Origin: Bacteroidia bacterium
GTDB taxonomy: Bacteria > Bacteroidota > Bacteroidia > Flavobacteriales > NORP286
DNA: 7,614 bases
Assembly (NCBI GenBank): GCA_016763665.1
Contig: JAESTI010000174.1
Coordinates: forward strand, 1 to 7,614
Direction of reading: 5' to 3'
The notes beneath the pieces are model-generated. The model was not told where the DNA came from, did no database searches, and saw nothing but the letters and a program-made list of their open reading frames with translations. Position 1 is the stretch's first letter; the number at the start of each line of letters is the position of its first letter. This document shows positions 1-5,845 of the stretch, in pieces. The translations under genes and the position numbers were made by a program.

Positions 1-548
1 ATAGCATAAGAAGCAATATTGAAAGGAACACCTAGGAACAAATCACAACTTCTTTGATATAATTGACAGGACAACTTTCCATCTGTTACATAAAATTGAA
101 AAAAACAATGACATGGAGGTAAGGCCATTTTGGAGATTTCCCCAACATTCCAAGCATTTACAATCAACCTTCTTGAATTCGGGTTGTTTTTGATCTGCTC
201 TATAACTTCACTTATTTGATCAATTGTTGAGCCATCTGCACATGCCCATGATCTCCATTGATGGCCATAAACTGGCCCTAAATCACCGTTTTCATCCGCC
301 CATTCATTCCAAATAGAAACACCATTGTCTGTTAAATATTTGACATTGGTATCTCCAGTCAAGAACCATAACAATTCATGAATAATGGACTTTAAATGTA
401 ATTTTTTAGTTGTAACTGCAGGAAAACCTTCATTAAGATCAAAACGCATTTGAGCACCAAATACGCTGATGGTTCCTGTCCCGGTTCTGTCACTTTTGGA
501 AACACCATTCTCCAAAACATGACGCATTAACCCAAGATATTGCTTCAT
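1..548 (-). CDS. thyA: Thymidylate synthase, N-terminal 182 residues (3' end beyond the left edge)
   Basis: This enzyme converts dUMP and 5,10-methylenetetrahydrofolate to dTMP and dihydrofolate in the cytoplasm, the de novo source of thymidylate. Translation from the ATG at 548-546 begins [12 protein letters not shown] and, from memory of the E. coli protein, aligns without gaps. The dUMP phosphate-binding Arg21 lies in SDRTGTGT. The nucleophilic cysteine of ALPPCH is residue 146 (codon 113-111), exactly the E. coli number. QRSCD holds Arg166 and Asp169, and PFN holds Asn177. The lack of the insert found in long lactobacillus-type enzymes implies a total of about 264 residues, so roughly the last 80 are off the window. 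rpmH lies 91 nt upstream on the same strand, so the two may be co-transcribed, although a possible -7 element lies between them. Dihydrofolate reductase often follows thyA, but that would be outside the window. Identification is secure. Confidence 0.97.
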   Translation of the reverse strand, partial: MKQYLGLMRHVLENGVSKSDRTGTGTISVFGAQMRFDLNEGFPAVTTKKLHLKSIIHELLWFLTGDTNVKYLTDNGVSIWNEWADENGDLGPVYGHQWRSWACADGSTIDQISEVIEQIKNNPNSRRLIVNAWNVGEISKMALPPCHCFFQFYVTDGKLSCQLYQRSCDLFLGVPFNIASYA

Positions 549-581
549 GGAGTATAAATTAATTGTTAGCCTTTATAAGGC

Positions 582-589
582 CAAATCTA
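582..589 (-). promoter_or_regulatory. Possible -7 element upstream of thyA
   Basis: The minus strand reads TAGATTTG here, matching the Bacteroidota -7 consensus TAnnTTTG, 33 nt before the thyA start codon. No clear TTG lies about 20 nt further upstream, so the -33 half is weak. A small perfect palindrome, GCCTT-TAT-AAGGC at 569-581, would sit over the expected transcription start. thyA could instead be read through from the rpmH promoter. Confidence 0.33.
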
Positions 590-639
590 AAAATAAATTG
601 AGAAAAAGAACAGTGAAGTGAGGGGAAAGTTCTAATTTA

Positions 640-795
640 TTACTTGTGAGTTTTTTCGTCAGAAACAGTAACTTTTTTTCTTCCTTTTGCTCTCCTGTTA
701 TTTATAATATCCCTACCAGCTTTAGTTGCCATTCTAGACCTAAATCCGTGCTTATTAGCTCTTTTCCTTTTCGATGGTTGAAATGTTCGCTTCAT
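640..795 (-). CDS. rpmH: 50S ribosomal protein L34
   Basis: L34 is a small, very basic structural protein of the large ribosomal subunit. The 51-residue product starts [18 protein letters not shown] and continues through [12 protein letters not shown] to a Lys/Arg-rich end. The block from KRTFQPS to RMATKAGR is the L34 signature. The length is normal, slightly extended at the C-terminus ([10 protein letters not shown]) compared with 44-46 residues in many bacteria. The start is fixed by the family's N-terminus, and a well-formed promoter lies just upstream. In many bacteria rpmH is followed by rnpA, the protein of RNase P. Here the next gene is thyA and no rnpA is visible on either side. Identification is secure. 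Confidence 0.97.
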   Translation of the reverse strand: MKRTFQPSKRKRANKHGFRSRMATKAGRDIINNRRAKGRKKVTVSDEKTHK

Positions 796-828
796 AACTT
801 TCTAATTTCAATTACTGCTTAAGAGCTG

Positions 829-863
829 CAAAGGTATGAATACTTTTAGATTTTAACAAAAAA
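829..863 (-). promoter_or_regulatory. Bacteroidota-type promoter of rpmH
   Basis: On the minus strand TTTTTTG (863-857) is followed, after a 20-nt spacer, by TACCTTTG (836-829). This fits the primary sigma factor consensus TTG-N19-20-TAnnTTTG of Bacteroidota. The predicted transcription start is near 822, giving a leader of about 27 nt before the rpmH ATG at 795. The leader is A-rich with no Shine-Dalgarno sequence, as is usual in this phylum. This is the best promoter match in the window. Confidence 0.65.
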
Positions 864-873
864 TCTTTAGTAG

Positions 874-887
874 ATAGCTTATAGTAA
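874..887. repeat. Two ATAGNNN heptamers between rpmH and the next gene
   Basis: ATAGCTT (874-880) is followed directly by ATAGTAA (881-887). Alone this could be chance. ATAGCTT recurs in the array at 6638-6658, and ATAGTAA is the tandem unit at 1784-1797, so it looks like a small member of the same intergenic repeat family. The rest of the 796-999 gap holds the two divergent promoters and nothing else that I can recognise. Confidence 0.35.
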
Positions 888-956
888 TCCTCACCTATTT
901 AAAACTCAAATAAACATACCAGATTTAGCAATTTATCCGTTATGGAATAAAATTTG

Positions 957-964
957 TAGGTTTG
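957..964 (+). promoter_or_regulatory. Possible -7 element for the tandem outer-membrane protein genes
   Basis: TAGGTTTG matches TAnnTTTG, 36 nt before the GTG start at 1000. No clear TTG stands at the -33 position, so the call rests on one element and on its placement. It would divide the 796-999 gap between this gene and the divergent rpmH. Confidence 0.33.
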
Positions 965-999
965 AAAGTAATTTAGCACTAAAACCATCAAATTACATT

Positions 1000-1731
1000 G
1001 TGAAAAAAGTTCTTATATTCATTCTATCGGTTTTTGTTCTTAGTTTTTCATTAGTTGCGCAGGTGATCAATGATGAAGAAAAGCGGGACGATTATACTTT
1101 GATTGCGGTGGATGATCCATCTATAAATTCTTTTAGTGATAAGTATAATAATAGTCCTTTTGGAACAAATTACTTTTATTTTGATCCATTTCAGGTGTTT
1201 GGAGGTGTTTTCCAAATTGGATATGAGAAAGATGCAGGTAATGTAAGTTTTGCATTATTAATTTCTGGAATACTGAGAGAACGAAGCTGGAATGACGCTT
1301 ACAGAGCAGGTTTAGGAGGAGAATTTCAAGTTAGATTTCATCAATATAATTATGTGAAACTCAAAAAAATTGACCCTGAAAAAGCTAGTTATAATCACAT
1401 CGTCTATTTTGCACCATTTTTCAAATATCAAAATGTAAATGACCGATATACTGAAACTGACTGGGTAGATTGCTCAACACCCGCTAATCCTTGGGGCAAT
1501 TGGTGTGAAATAACAATAGAACATAATAATTTAGTTACATCTTATGCAGGTGGTATCATATTTGGAATGAAAATGATATTAATGAAGAAAATGGTGCTAG
1601 ACTTTTATGCCGGTGGAGGGCTCAAAATATCAACCGTGGTTGGAGATTTAAATGATTATAACGGGCTATGGTCATTGGGATATTCAGGTGTAATGCCCAA
1701 ATTAGGGTTTCAATTGGGTGCAAATTTTTAA
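1000..1731 (+). CDS. Secreted, probable outer-membrane beta-barrel protein (first of two tandem paralogs)
   Basis: Function unknown. The 243-residue product starts at a GTG; no in-frame ATG lies upstream, and the reading gives a clean signal peptide (MKK, a hydrophobic core at about 5-18, and LVA|Q with cleavage after residue 20). A polar, Asp/Asn-rich stretch (about 21-55) is followed by alternating aromatic and glycine-rich segments typical of outer-membrane strands: YFYFDPFQVFGGVFQIGYE (58-76), NHIVYFAPFFKYQ (132-144), SYAGGIIFGMKMIL (181-194) and LDFYAGGGLK (200-209). The chain ends in Phe (LGANF), a common terminal residue for barrels inserted by the BAM complex. A loop at about 150-172 holds the only two cysteines (158 and 169) plus three tryptophans. 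The gene 78 nt downstream is a clear paralog. The shape recalls small barrels such as DUF3575 proteins, but I cannot confirm a family. A beta-barrel is inferred rather than shown. Confidence 0.8.
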   Translation: MKKVLIFILSVFVLSFSLVAQVINDEEKRDDYTLIAVDDPSINSFSDKYNNSPFGTNYFYFDPFQVFGGVFQIGYEKDAGNVSFALLISGILRERSWNDAYRAGLGGEFQVRFHQYNYVKLKKIDPEKASYNHIVYFAPFFKYQNVNDRYTETDWVDCSTPANPWGNWCEITIEHNNLVTSYAGGIIFGMKMILMKKMVLDFYAGGGLKISTVVGDLNDYNGLWSLGYSGVMPKLGFQLGANF

Positions 1732-1732
1732 A

Positions 1733-1797
1733 AGAATTAAGAATGCAGGATTCAAAATTTAGAATGGATTTAAATAATAACTAATAGTAAATAGTAA
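1733..1797. repeat. Degenerate tandem heptamer arrays filling the gap between the two paralogs
   Basis: From 1733 to 1767 the sequence divides into five consecutive 7-mers: AGAATTA, AGAATGC, AGGATTC, AAAATTT, AGAATGG. Positions 1, 4 and 5 are the same in all five. After ATTTAAA and two bases, a second array follows: ATAACTA (1777-1783), ATAGTAA (1784-1790), ATAGTAA (1791-1797). The 78-nt spacer is therefore almost wholly 7-nt periodic. No stem-loop terminator or convincing promoter is visible in it. Confidence 0.6.
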
Positions 1798-1809
1798 CGA
1801 ATTTAAAAT

Positions 1810-2448
1810 ATGAAAAAGCACCTATTATTGCTGTCCCTCTTTTTTGCTTTTAGCTTTTCTAATGGTACAGCTCAAGAATACGAGCAGGTCGAATCCTTAA
1901 ATGAATACAAAAACCATTTTTACTTTAACCCATTTGTGGTTTTTGCAGGAACATTTCAAGTAGGTTTTGAACACAACTTTAATACTGGTAGTATCATGTT
2001 AGTGGCAGGAGGCATATTAGCAGATAATGATTGGACTTATAAGGAAGGCTTTAACTCGGAATTACATTATAAATTTGAGATATACAATTATCAAAAATCA
2101 CTTAATAAGATAAAAGGGCATCCGAGATATAATATAGTTTATTATATGGCTCCACATATTCAATTCAAGAAACAAAAAATAATTTGTGAGGATAATTGGT
2201 GGTGGGGTGGCAACTCCGAAACGCACGATGCCACTGCTTCAACTTATGCTGGTGGTGTTATGTTTGGAACTAAAGTGATCATGTTTCAAAAATTAACGAT
2301 GGATATTTATGCAGGCGGTGCTATAAAGTACACAGACACTGTTGGTGACGACCCCGGTGATTTTAATTGCTTTACCGGTGGTATTTTCTCTCCATTCTAT
2401 ACAGGAGTTACTCCTAAGATGGGTCTTCAGTTTGGAATTAATTTTTAA
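1810..2448 (+). CDS. Secreted, probable outer-membrane beta-barrel protein (second of two tandem paralogs)
   Basis: Function unknown. The 212-residue product has a signal peptide (MKKHLLLLSLFFAFSFSNGTA|Q, cleaved after residue 21) and aligns end to end with its upstream neighbour. FYFNPFVVFAGTFQVGFEH (37-55) matches FYFDPFQVFGGVFQIGYE; YNIVYYMAP matches YNHIVYFAP; TYAGGVMFGTKVIM (145-158) matches SYAGGIIFGMKMIL; YTGVTPKMGLQFGINF matches YSGVMPKLGFQLGANF. It lacks most of the neighbour's acidic N-terminal spacer. Its variable loop contains CEDNWWWGG (126-134) with three tandem tryptophans, and its second cysteine is at 187. The C-terminal Phe and glycine/aromatic pattern suggest an outer-membrane barrel. 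The pair looks like an old tandem duplication with conserved strands and diverged loops. It is probably co-transcribed with its neighbour, since I find no convincing promoter in the 78-nt gap. Confidence 0.8.
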   Translation: MKKHLLLLSLFFAFSFSNGTAQEYEQVESLNEYKNHFYFNPFVVFAGTFQVGFEHNFNTGSIMLVAGGILADNDWTYKEGFNSELHYKFEIYNYQKSLNKIKGHPRYNIVYYMAPHIQFKKQKIICEDNWWWGGNSETHDATASTYAGGVMFGTKVIMFQKLTMDIYAGGAIKYTDTVGDDPGDFNCFTGGIFSPFYTGVTPKMGLQFGINF

Positions 2449-2453
2449 CTTTC

Positions 2454-3848
2454 TTATACCAATTCCTTTATTTCTGCAATAATCTTTTCGGCTAATTGAT
2501 CTGCTGCTCCTTTAGAGTTACTTTCCGAATAAACCCTTATAATAGGTTCTGTATTTGATTTTCGTAAATGCACCCATTCATTTTCAAAATCGATCTTCAC
2601 GCCATCAATACTATTCACCGGTTCATCTTTGTACTTCTCACGCATTTTACTGAGCACATCATCTACATCTATATCAGGAGTTAATTCAATTTTGTTTTTT
2701 GACATAAAATAGTCTGGATAAATTTTTCTTAATTCTGAACAAGGCTTACTACTTTTCGCTAAATGGGATAAGAATAACGCAATACCCACTAAAGCATCTC
2801 TTCCATAATGAAACTCAGGATAAATAACTCCACCGTTTCCTTCTCCTCCTATTACTGCATTGTTTTCTTTCATAGCTGCTACCACATTAACTTCTCCCAC
2901 AGCTGAAGCAAAATACTCACCACCATTAATAGTAGTTACATCGCGCAATGCTCGTGTTGAACTTAAATTAGAAACCGTATTTCCAACTTTATTTTTCAAG
3001 ATATAATCCGCAATGGAAACCAAAGTATATTCTTCACCAAACATGCTTCCATCTTCACATACAAGTGCTAATCTGTCAACATCCGGATCAACAACAATTC
3101 CCAAATGGGCATTTTCAGAAACTATTTTTTCAGAAATATCAGTAAGGTTTTCAGGTAAGGGTTCAGGATTGTGAGGAAAGTGTCCGTTTGGTTCGCAATA
3201 CAATTCAACCACATCATTTACTCCAAGTGCTTTTAGAAGCTTCGGAACCGCAATTCCGCCAGTAGAATTTACGCAATCAATTACTACTTTAAAATTTGCA
3301 TTTGATATGGCATCTACATCAACTAAAGGAATTTTTAATATCAACTCAATATGCTTACCGATATAATCATCATCTTGAGTATAATTTCCTAACTCATCTA
3401 CATCAGCGTATTCGAAATCATTATTTTCAGCTAATTCTAGTATTTTTTGCCCATCACTTGCAGAAATAAACTCCCCTTTTTCATCCAATAATTTCAAGGC
3501 ATTCCATTGTTTTGGATTGTGGCTTGCGGTAATTACAATTCCACCATGTGCACTTTCTTCAGCAACTGCAACTTCAACGGTCGGTGTAGTTGATAGCCCC
3601 AAGTTCATCACATCAATTCCCATCCCTATCAATGTTTGGATAACAACATCAGAAACCATTTTGCCTGATATGCGTGCATCTCTTCCTATAATTACTTGCA
3701 GCTTTCGTGTTGCTTGTTGCGTGTTGCGGTCAAGTAACCACTTGCCGTATGCTGAAGCAAACTTGACTATATCAAGTGGTGTTAGATTATCTCCTGGTTT
3801 CCCACCTATTGTTCCTCTTATTCCTGAAATTGATTTAATGAGTGTCAT
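2454..3848 (-). CDS. glmM: Phosphoglucosamine mutase (alpha-D-phosphohexomutase family)
   Basis: GlmM interconverts glucosamine-6-phosphate and glucosamine-1-phosphate, feeding UDP-GlcNAc synthesis for peptidoglycan and LPS; it acts in the cytoplasm. I start at the ATG at 3848, giving 464 residues that begin MTLIKSISGIRGTIGG as relatives do; the ATG at 3860 only adds MHQF. All four active-site loops are present: the phosphoserine loop TASHNP (Ser109), the Mg-binding loop DPDVDR (Asp254, 256, 258), the sugar loop GGEGNGG (Glu336), and the phosphate-binding loop RKSNTEP near residue 429. The GEGNGG loop is closer to archaeal-type enzymes than to E. coli GEQSGH. Some phosphomannomutase activity therefore cannot be excluded, but glmM is the usual assignment in this phylum. 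Residues 41-47 (RNTQQAT) are encoded by three tandem heptamers. The gene converges on the upstream paralog pair with 5 nt between stops and is divergent from the Wzi-like gene. Confidence 0.93.
   Translation of the reverse strand: MTLIKSISGIRGTIGGKPGDNLTPLDIVKFASAYGKWLLDRNTQQATRKLQVIIGRDARISGKMVSDVVIQTLIGMGIDVMNLGLSTTPTVEVAVAEESAHGGIVITASHNPKQWNALKLLDEKGEFISASDGQKILELAENNDFEYADVDELGNYTQDDDYIGKHIELILKIPLVDVDAISNANFKVVIDCVNSTGGIAVPKLLKALGVNDVVELYCEPNGHFPHNPEPLPENLTDISEKIVSENAHLGIVVDPDVDRLALVCEDGSMFGEEYTLVSIADYILKNKVGNTVSNLSSTRALRDVTTINGGEYFASAVGEVNVVAAMKENNAVIGGEGNGGVIYPEFHYGRDALVGIALFLSHLAKSSKPCSELRKIYPDYFMSKNKIELTPDIDVDDVLSKMREKYKDEPVNSIDGVKIDFENEWVHLRKSNTEPIIRVYSESNSKGAADQLAEKIIAEIKELV
3708..3728. 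repeat. Three tandem heptamers inside glmM
   Basis: The plus strand reads TGTTGCT (3708-3714), TGTTGCG (3715-3721), TGTTGCG (3722-3728). The 21 nt keep frame and, read on the minus strand, encode exactly RNTQQAT in the linker between the first helix (AYGKWLLD) and the strand KLQVIIGRDAR. The same period is seen in the intergenic arrays of this window, though with a different sequence. Confidence 0.6.
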
Positions 3849-3867
3849 AAATTGATGCAAATATGCA

Positions 3868-3911
3868 AATTCTTACCAATGATACTAATCGCTAGCTGCG
3901 AATATACAAAT
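3868..3911. repeat. Intergenic repeat block upstream of glmM (copy 1)
   Basis: AATTCTTACCAATGATACTA (3868-3887) matches 18 of 20 bases at 6587-6606. CGAATATACAAAT (3899-3911) is identical to 6627-6639. The order and orientation of both blocks are the same, and both copies lie just upstream of a minus-strand gene (glmM here, rluA there). A further ATACAAAT follows at 3914-3921. The blocks could be a dispersed repeat or a shared promoter/leader; minus-strand TATATTCG (3906-3899) differs from TAnnTTTG at one base. Confidence 0.5.
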
Positions 3912-3957
3912 GAATACAAATTAAATTAATCAATAGGCATTTATTCACATGGATTTG

Positions 3958-3965
3958 TATATTAG
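3958..3965 (+). promoter_or_regulatory. Possible -7 element for the Wzi-like gene
   Basis: TATATTAG differs from TAnnTTTG at one position and is followed by GCAC, a common flavobacterial continuation. It lies only 8 nt before the ATG at 3974, so transcription would start within a few bases of the start codon and give a nearly leaderless mRNA. No TTG lies at -33. The 11-mer ATTTGTATATT (3953-3963) is the exact inverted copy of AATATACAAAT at 3901-3911. Confidence 0.28.
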
Positions 3966-3973
3966 CACTACAC

Positions 3974-5625
3974 ATGAGAAAATTCATATTTCTTTTTCTT
4001 AGCACTTTTTCAATAGTCCTTTTTGCGCAATCCCCGTATATCCCTCTAGGAAATAATATATATGATGCAGTATTAAGAGTTCAAACCAGGAACTATTTTC
4101 AAAACAATCATTTAACTTCTTTACCAATTAGCGCCAATGCTGTGCATGCATTATTAGATAGTTTGGGAAATGACACTGCTCAGTTAAGTAAAACAGATCA
4201 ATATCTTTTTTCAAAAACCCAAAACCTAAAAAGTAAAAAAGCAGTTTTAAAGTACTTCTATAAATACAAAAAGGACTTCTACGCCATATCCAAGAAAGAA
4301 TTTGAATTGCATGTAAACCCAGTGCTTTATTTAACAAGAGGAACAGAAAAAACTACATCCGCCACTAATGCAACTTATATTAATACCAGAGGATTGGAAG
4401 TGAAAGGGTTAATTGGTAAAAGGATAGGCTTTTACTCATTCCTGGCTGAAAATCAAATACAACTACCGTCTTATGTTAGCGACAAAGTAAATTTAGAATA
4501 TGGCTTGCCTGGTGAAGGTTATTATAAATGGTTTAAAGATAAATATCGCAGTTATGATTTCTTTACTGCTTACGGATACTTCACATTTGAAGCAACTAAA
4601 CATGTTAATATCCAATTTGGTCACGGAAAGAATTTTATTGGAGATGGTTATCGCTCATTGATATTATCTGATTATTCTAATAACTACTTGTTTTTAAAGT
4701 CAAATACCAAAGTTTGGAAACTAAATTACCAAACTCTTTTTGCTGAGTTAGCTTCAGATCATCTACCTTCTTTAATTGTTGGTGATGGACTTATTGATAA
4801 GAAATATTTGGCTCTTCATCACTTAAGTTACAACTTAACCAAAACATCAATTTCGGAGTGTTTGAGTCTGTAGTGTTTGGACGAAACGATACTACAAAAG
4901 CCCAGCATTTTGAATTGAACTATTTAAATCCATTAATTTTTTACAGATCAATTGAGCAAGCAATCGGCAGTCCGGATAACGTTATAATGGGGACAAATCT
5001 TAAAGTAAATTTCTTAAAAACTGCTTCTTTCTACAGCCAATTTGTTTTGGATGATTTCAATTTTGGTGAATTTAAAAACAATCCCGGGTATTGGGGAAAT
5101 AAGTTTGGGTTGCAATTAGGAGCCAAATATTTTGATGTTGCCGGAATTGATAATTTGGATGTCCTGTTAGAATACAATAAAGTACGCCCCTATACTTACA
5201 CACATGTAAACAGTGATGCTAATCATACCCATTACAACCAACCTTTGGCGCACCCATTAGGTGCTAACTTTAAAGAAATTATAGCAGGAATTAAATACAA
5301 TCCGTTACCAAAGCTGACTGCAATATCTAAAGTTTTCATTATCACTCAAGGACTAGACATGGATAGTACTAACTATGGAGCCAATATTTATCTAAGTAAT
5401 AATGACCCTACAATTCCAGATAACAATACCTCTTTTTTGCAAGGGTTAAGGACTGACATTTTATTAATGGATATGACATTAACCTATGAATGGAAGCCCA
5501 ATATCTATTTAGACCTTAAGGTGATCAGAAGAGTTTATGGAAATACCTTGCAGGCAACTGAAATATCAAACCATATTTATTTAGGATTTAGGATGAACGT
5601 TTCGGAGAGGAAATTTGAGTTTTAA
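3974..5625 (+). pseudogene. Wzi-like (capsule assembly) outer-membrane protein gene, split by a single-base frameshift
   Basis: Two overlapping frames, 3974-4873 and 4843-5625, together encode one protein of about 550 residues. That length is normal for the Bacteroidota 'capsule assembly Wzi family', outer-membrane beta-barrels thought to help hold surface polysaccharide. The first part has a signal peptide (MRKFIFLFLS... LFA|Q, cleavage after 18) and segments such as YGLPGEGYYKWFKDKY and FGHGKNFIGDGYRSLILSD. The second carries VFESVVFGRNDT, FELNYLNPLIFYRS, NYTHYNQPLAHPLGANFKEI-like sequence (here NHTHYNQPLAHPLGANFKEI) and a barrel end. After ACC (4838-4840) the run AAAA (4841-4844) needs one more A: restoring it gives T-K-N-I-N-F-G-V-F-E-S-V-V-F-G-R, joining the frames with no residue lost. 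As read, translation runs on through TSISECLSL to a TAG at 4871. The second half has no start of its own, since the GTG at 4858 is an internal valine. Both halves look well preserved, so the lesion is recent or a sequencing error. Family assignment is from motif memory. Confidence 0.75.
4841..4844 (+). other. Frameshift site (A-run one base short)
   Basis: The run AAAA between ACC and CATC is where the reading frame of the Wzi-like protein is lost. One extra A restores the expected residues on both sides. The context (ACC AAA ACA) is not a canonical -1 slippery heptamer, and four As are short for transcriptional slippage, so programmed recoding is unlikely. Confidence 0.75.
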
Positions 5626-5635
5626 GTCCTACCAA

Positions 5636-5653
5636 TTACGAATTTTTACGAAT
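5636..5653. repeat. Direct repeat TTACGAAT between convergent genes
   Basis: TTACGAAT occurs at 5636-5643 and again at 5646-5653, in the 31-nt gap between the Wzi-like gene and the convergent small membrane protein gene. The unit resembles the ACGAAT-type units upstream of rluA. No stem-loop terminator is visible in the gap. Confidence 0.4.
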
Positions 5654-5656
5654 AAA

Positions 5657-5845
5657 CTAATCATCTTCTAGTTCATCATCTTCATCATCTTTACGGATAT
5701 ATTTAGTGACTAAATATCTTCCACCCCAACCTATAAACCAAATCCACATTAAGTAATAGTGATCGGTATACCAACCATAAATAAAGAAACCCAGAGATGC
5801 CCCAAAAAAGAAGATCAACATTCCGTAATCGTGTTTCTTATCCAT
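5657..5845 (-). CDS. Small two-helix membrane protein of unknown function
   Basis: The 62-residue product has two predicted membrane segments (about 8-24, MLIFFFGASLGFFIYGW, and about 30-46, with three tryptophans and a GWGG turn). It ends in a charged tail, KYIRKDDEDDELEDD, in which eight of the last ten residues are acidic. Both ends would lie on the same side of the inner membrane, probably the cytoplasm. The start is well supported: its ATG shares one base with the TAA stop of the pseudouridine synthase gene (minus-strand TAATG at 5847-5843), an arrangement typical of translational coupling. The acidic tail is encoded by a run of GAT/GAA codons that is nearly a 9-nt repeat (ATCATCTTC, then ATCATCTTT, on the plus strand). 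I do not recognise a named family. Its position suggests only co-expression with the RNA modification gene, not a shared function. Confidence 0.78.
   Translation of the reverse strand: MDKKHDYGMLIFFFGASLGFFIYGWYTDHYYLMWIWFIGWGGRYLVTKYIRKDDEDDELEDD

Noticed and set aside
1733..1797. CRISPR array or rho-independent terminator
   Set aside because: The units are 7 nt without spacers and have no stem-loop followed by a T-run; it is a degenerate microsatellite.
3517..3855. 112-codon open frame on the plus strand opposite the start of glmM
   Set aside because: It lies wholly antisense to a well-conserved gene, has no family-like sequence and no promoter; a shadow frame.
3849..3860. Four-residue N-terminal extension (MHQF) of GlmM
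   Set aside because: Relatives begin at MTLIKSISGIRG, and the ATG at 3848 gives exactly that.
4128..4337. 69-codon open frame on the minus strand inside the Wzi-like gene
   Set aside because: Antisense shadow with no recognisable protein features or upstream signals.
4838..4848. Programmed ribosomal frameshift or transcriptional slippage in the Wzi-like gene
   Set aside because: ACC AAA ACA is not an X XXY YYZ heptamer, the A-run is only four bases, and no obvious downstream stem-loop was seen.
4858..5625. Independent gene starting at GTG 4858
   Set aside because: The GTG codes for Val in a G-V-F-E-S-V-V-F-G-R segment that continues upstream in the same frame to the A-run; there is no signal peptide or start region.
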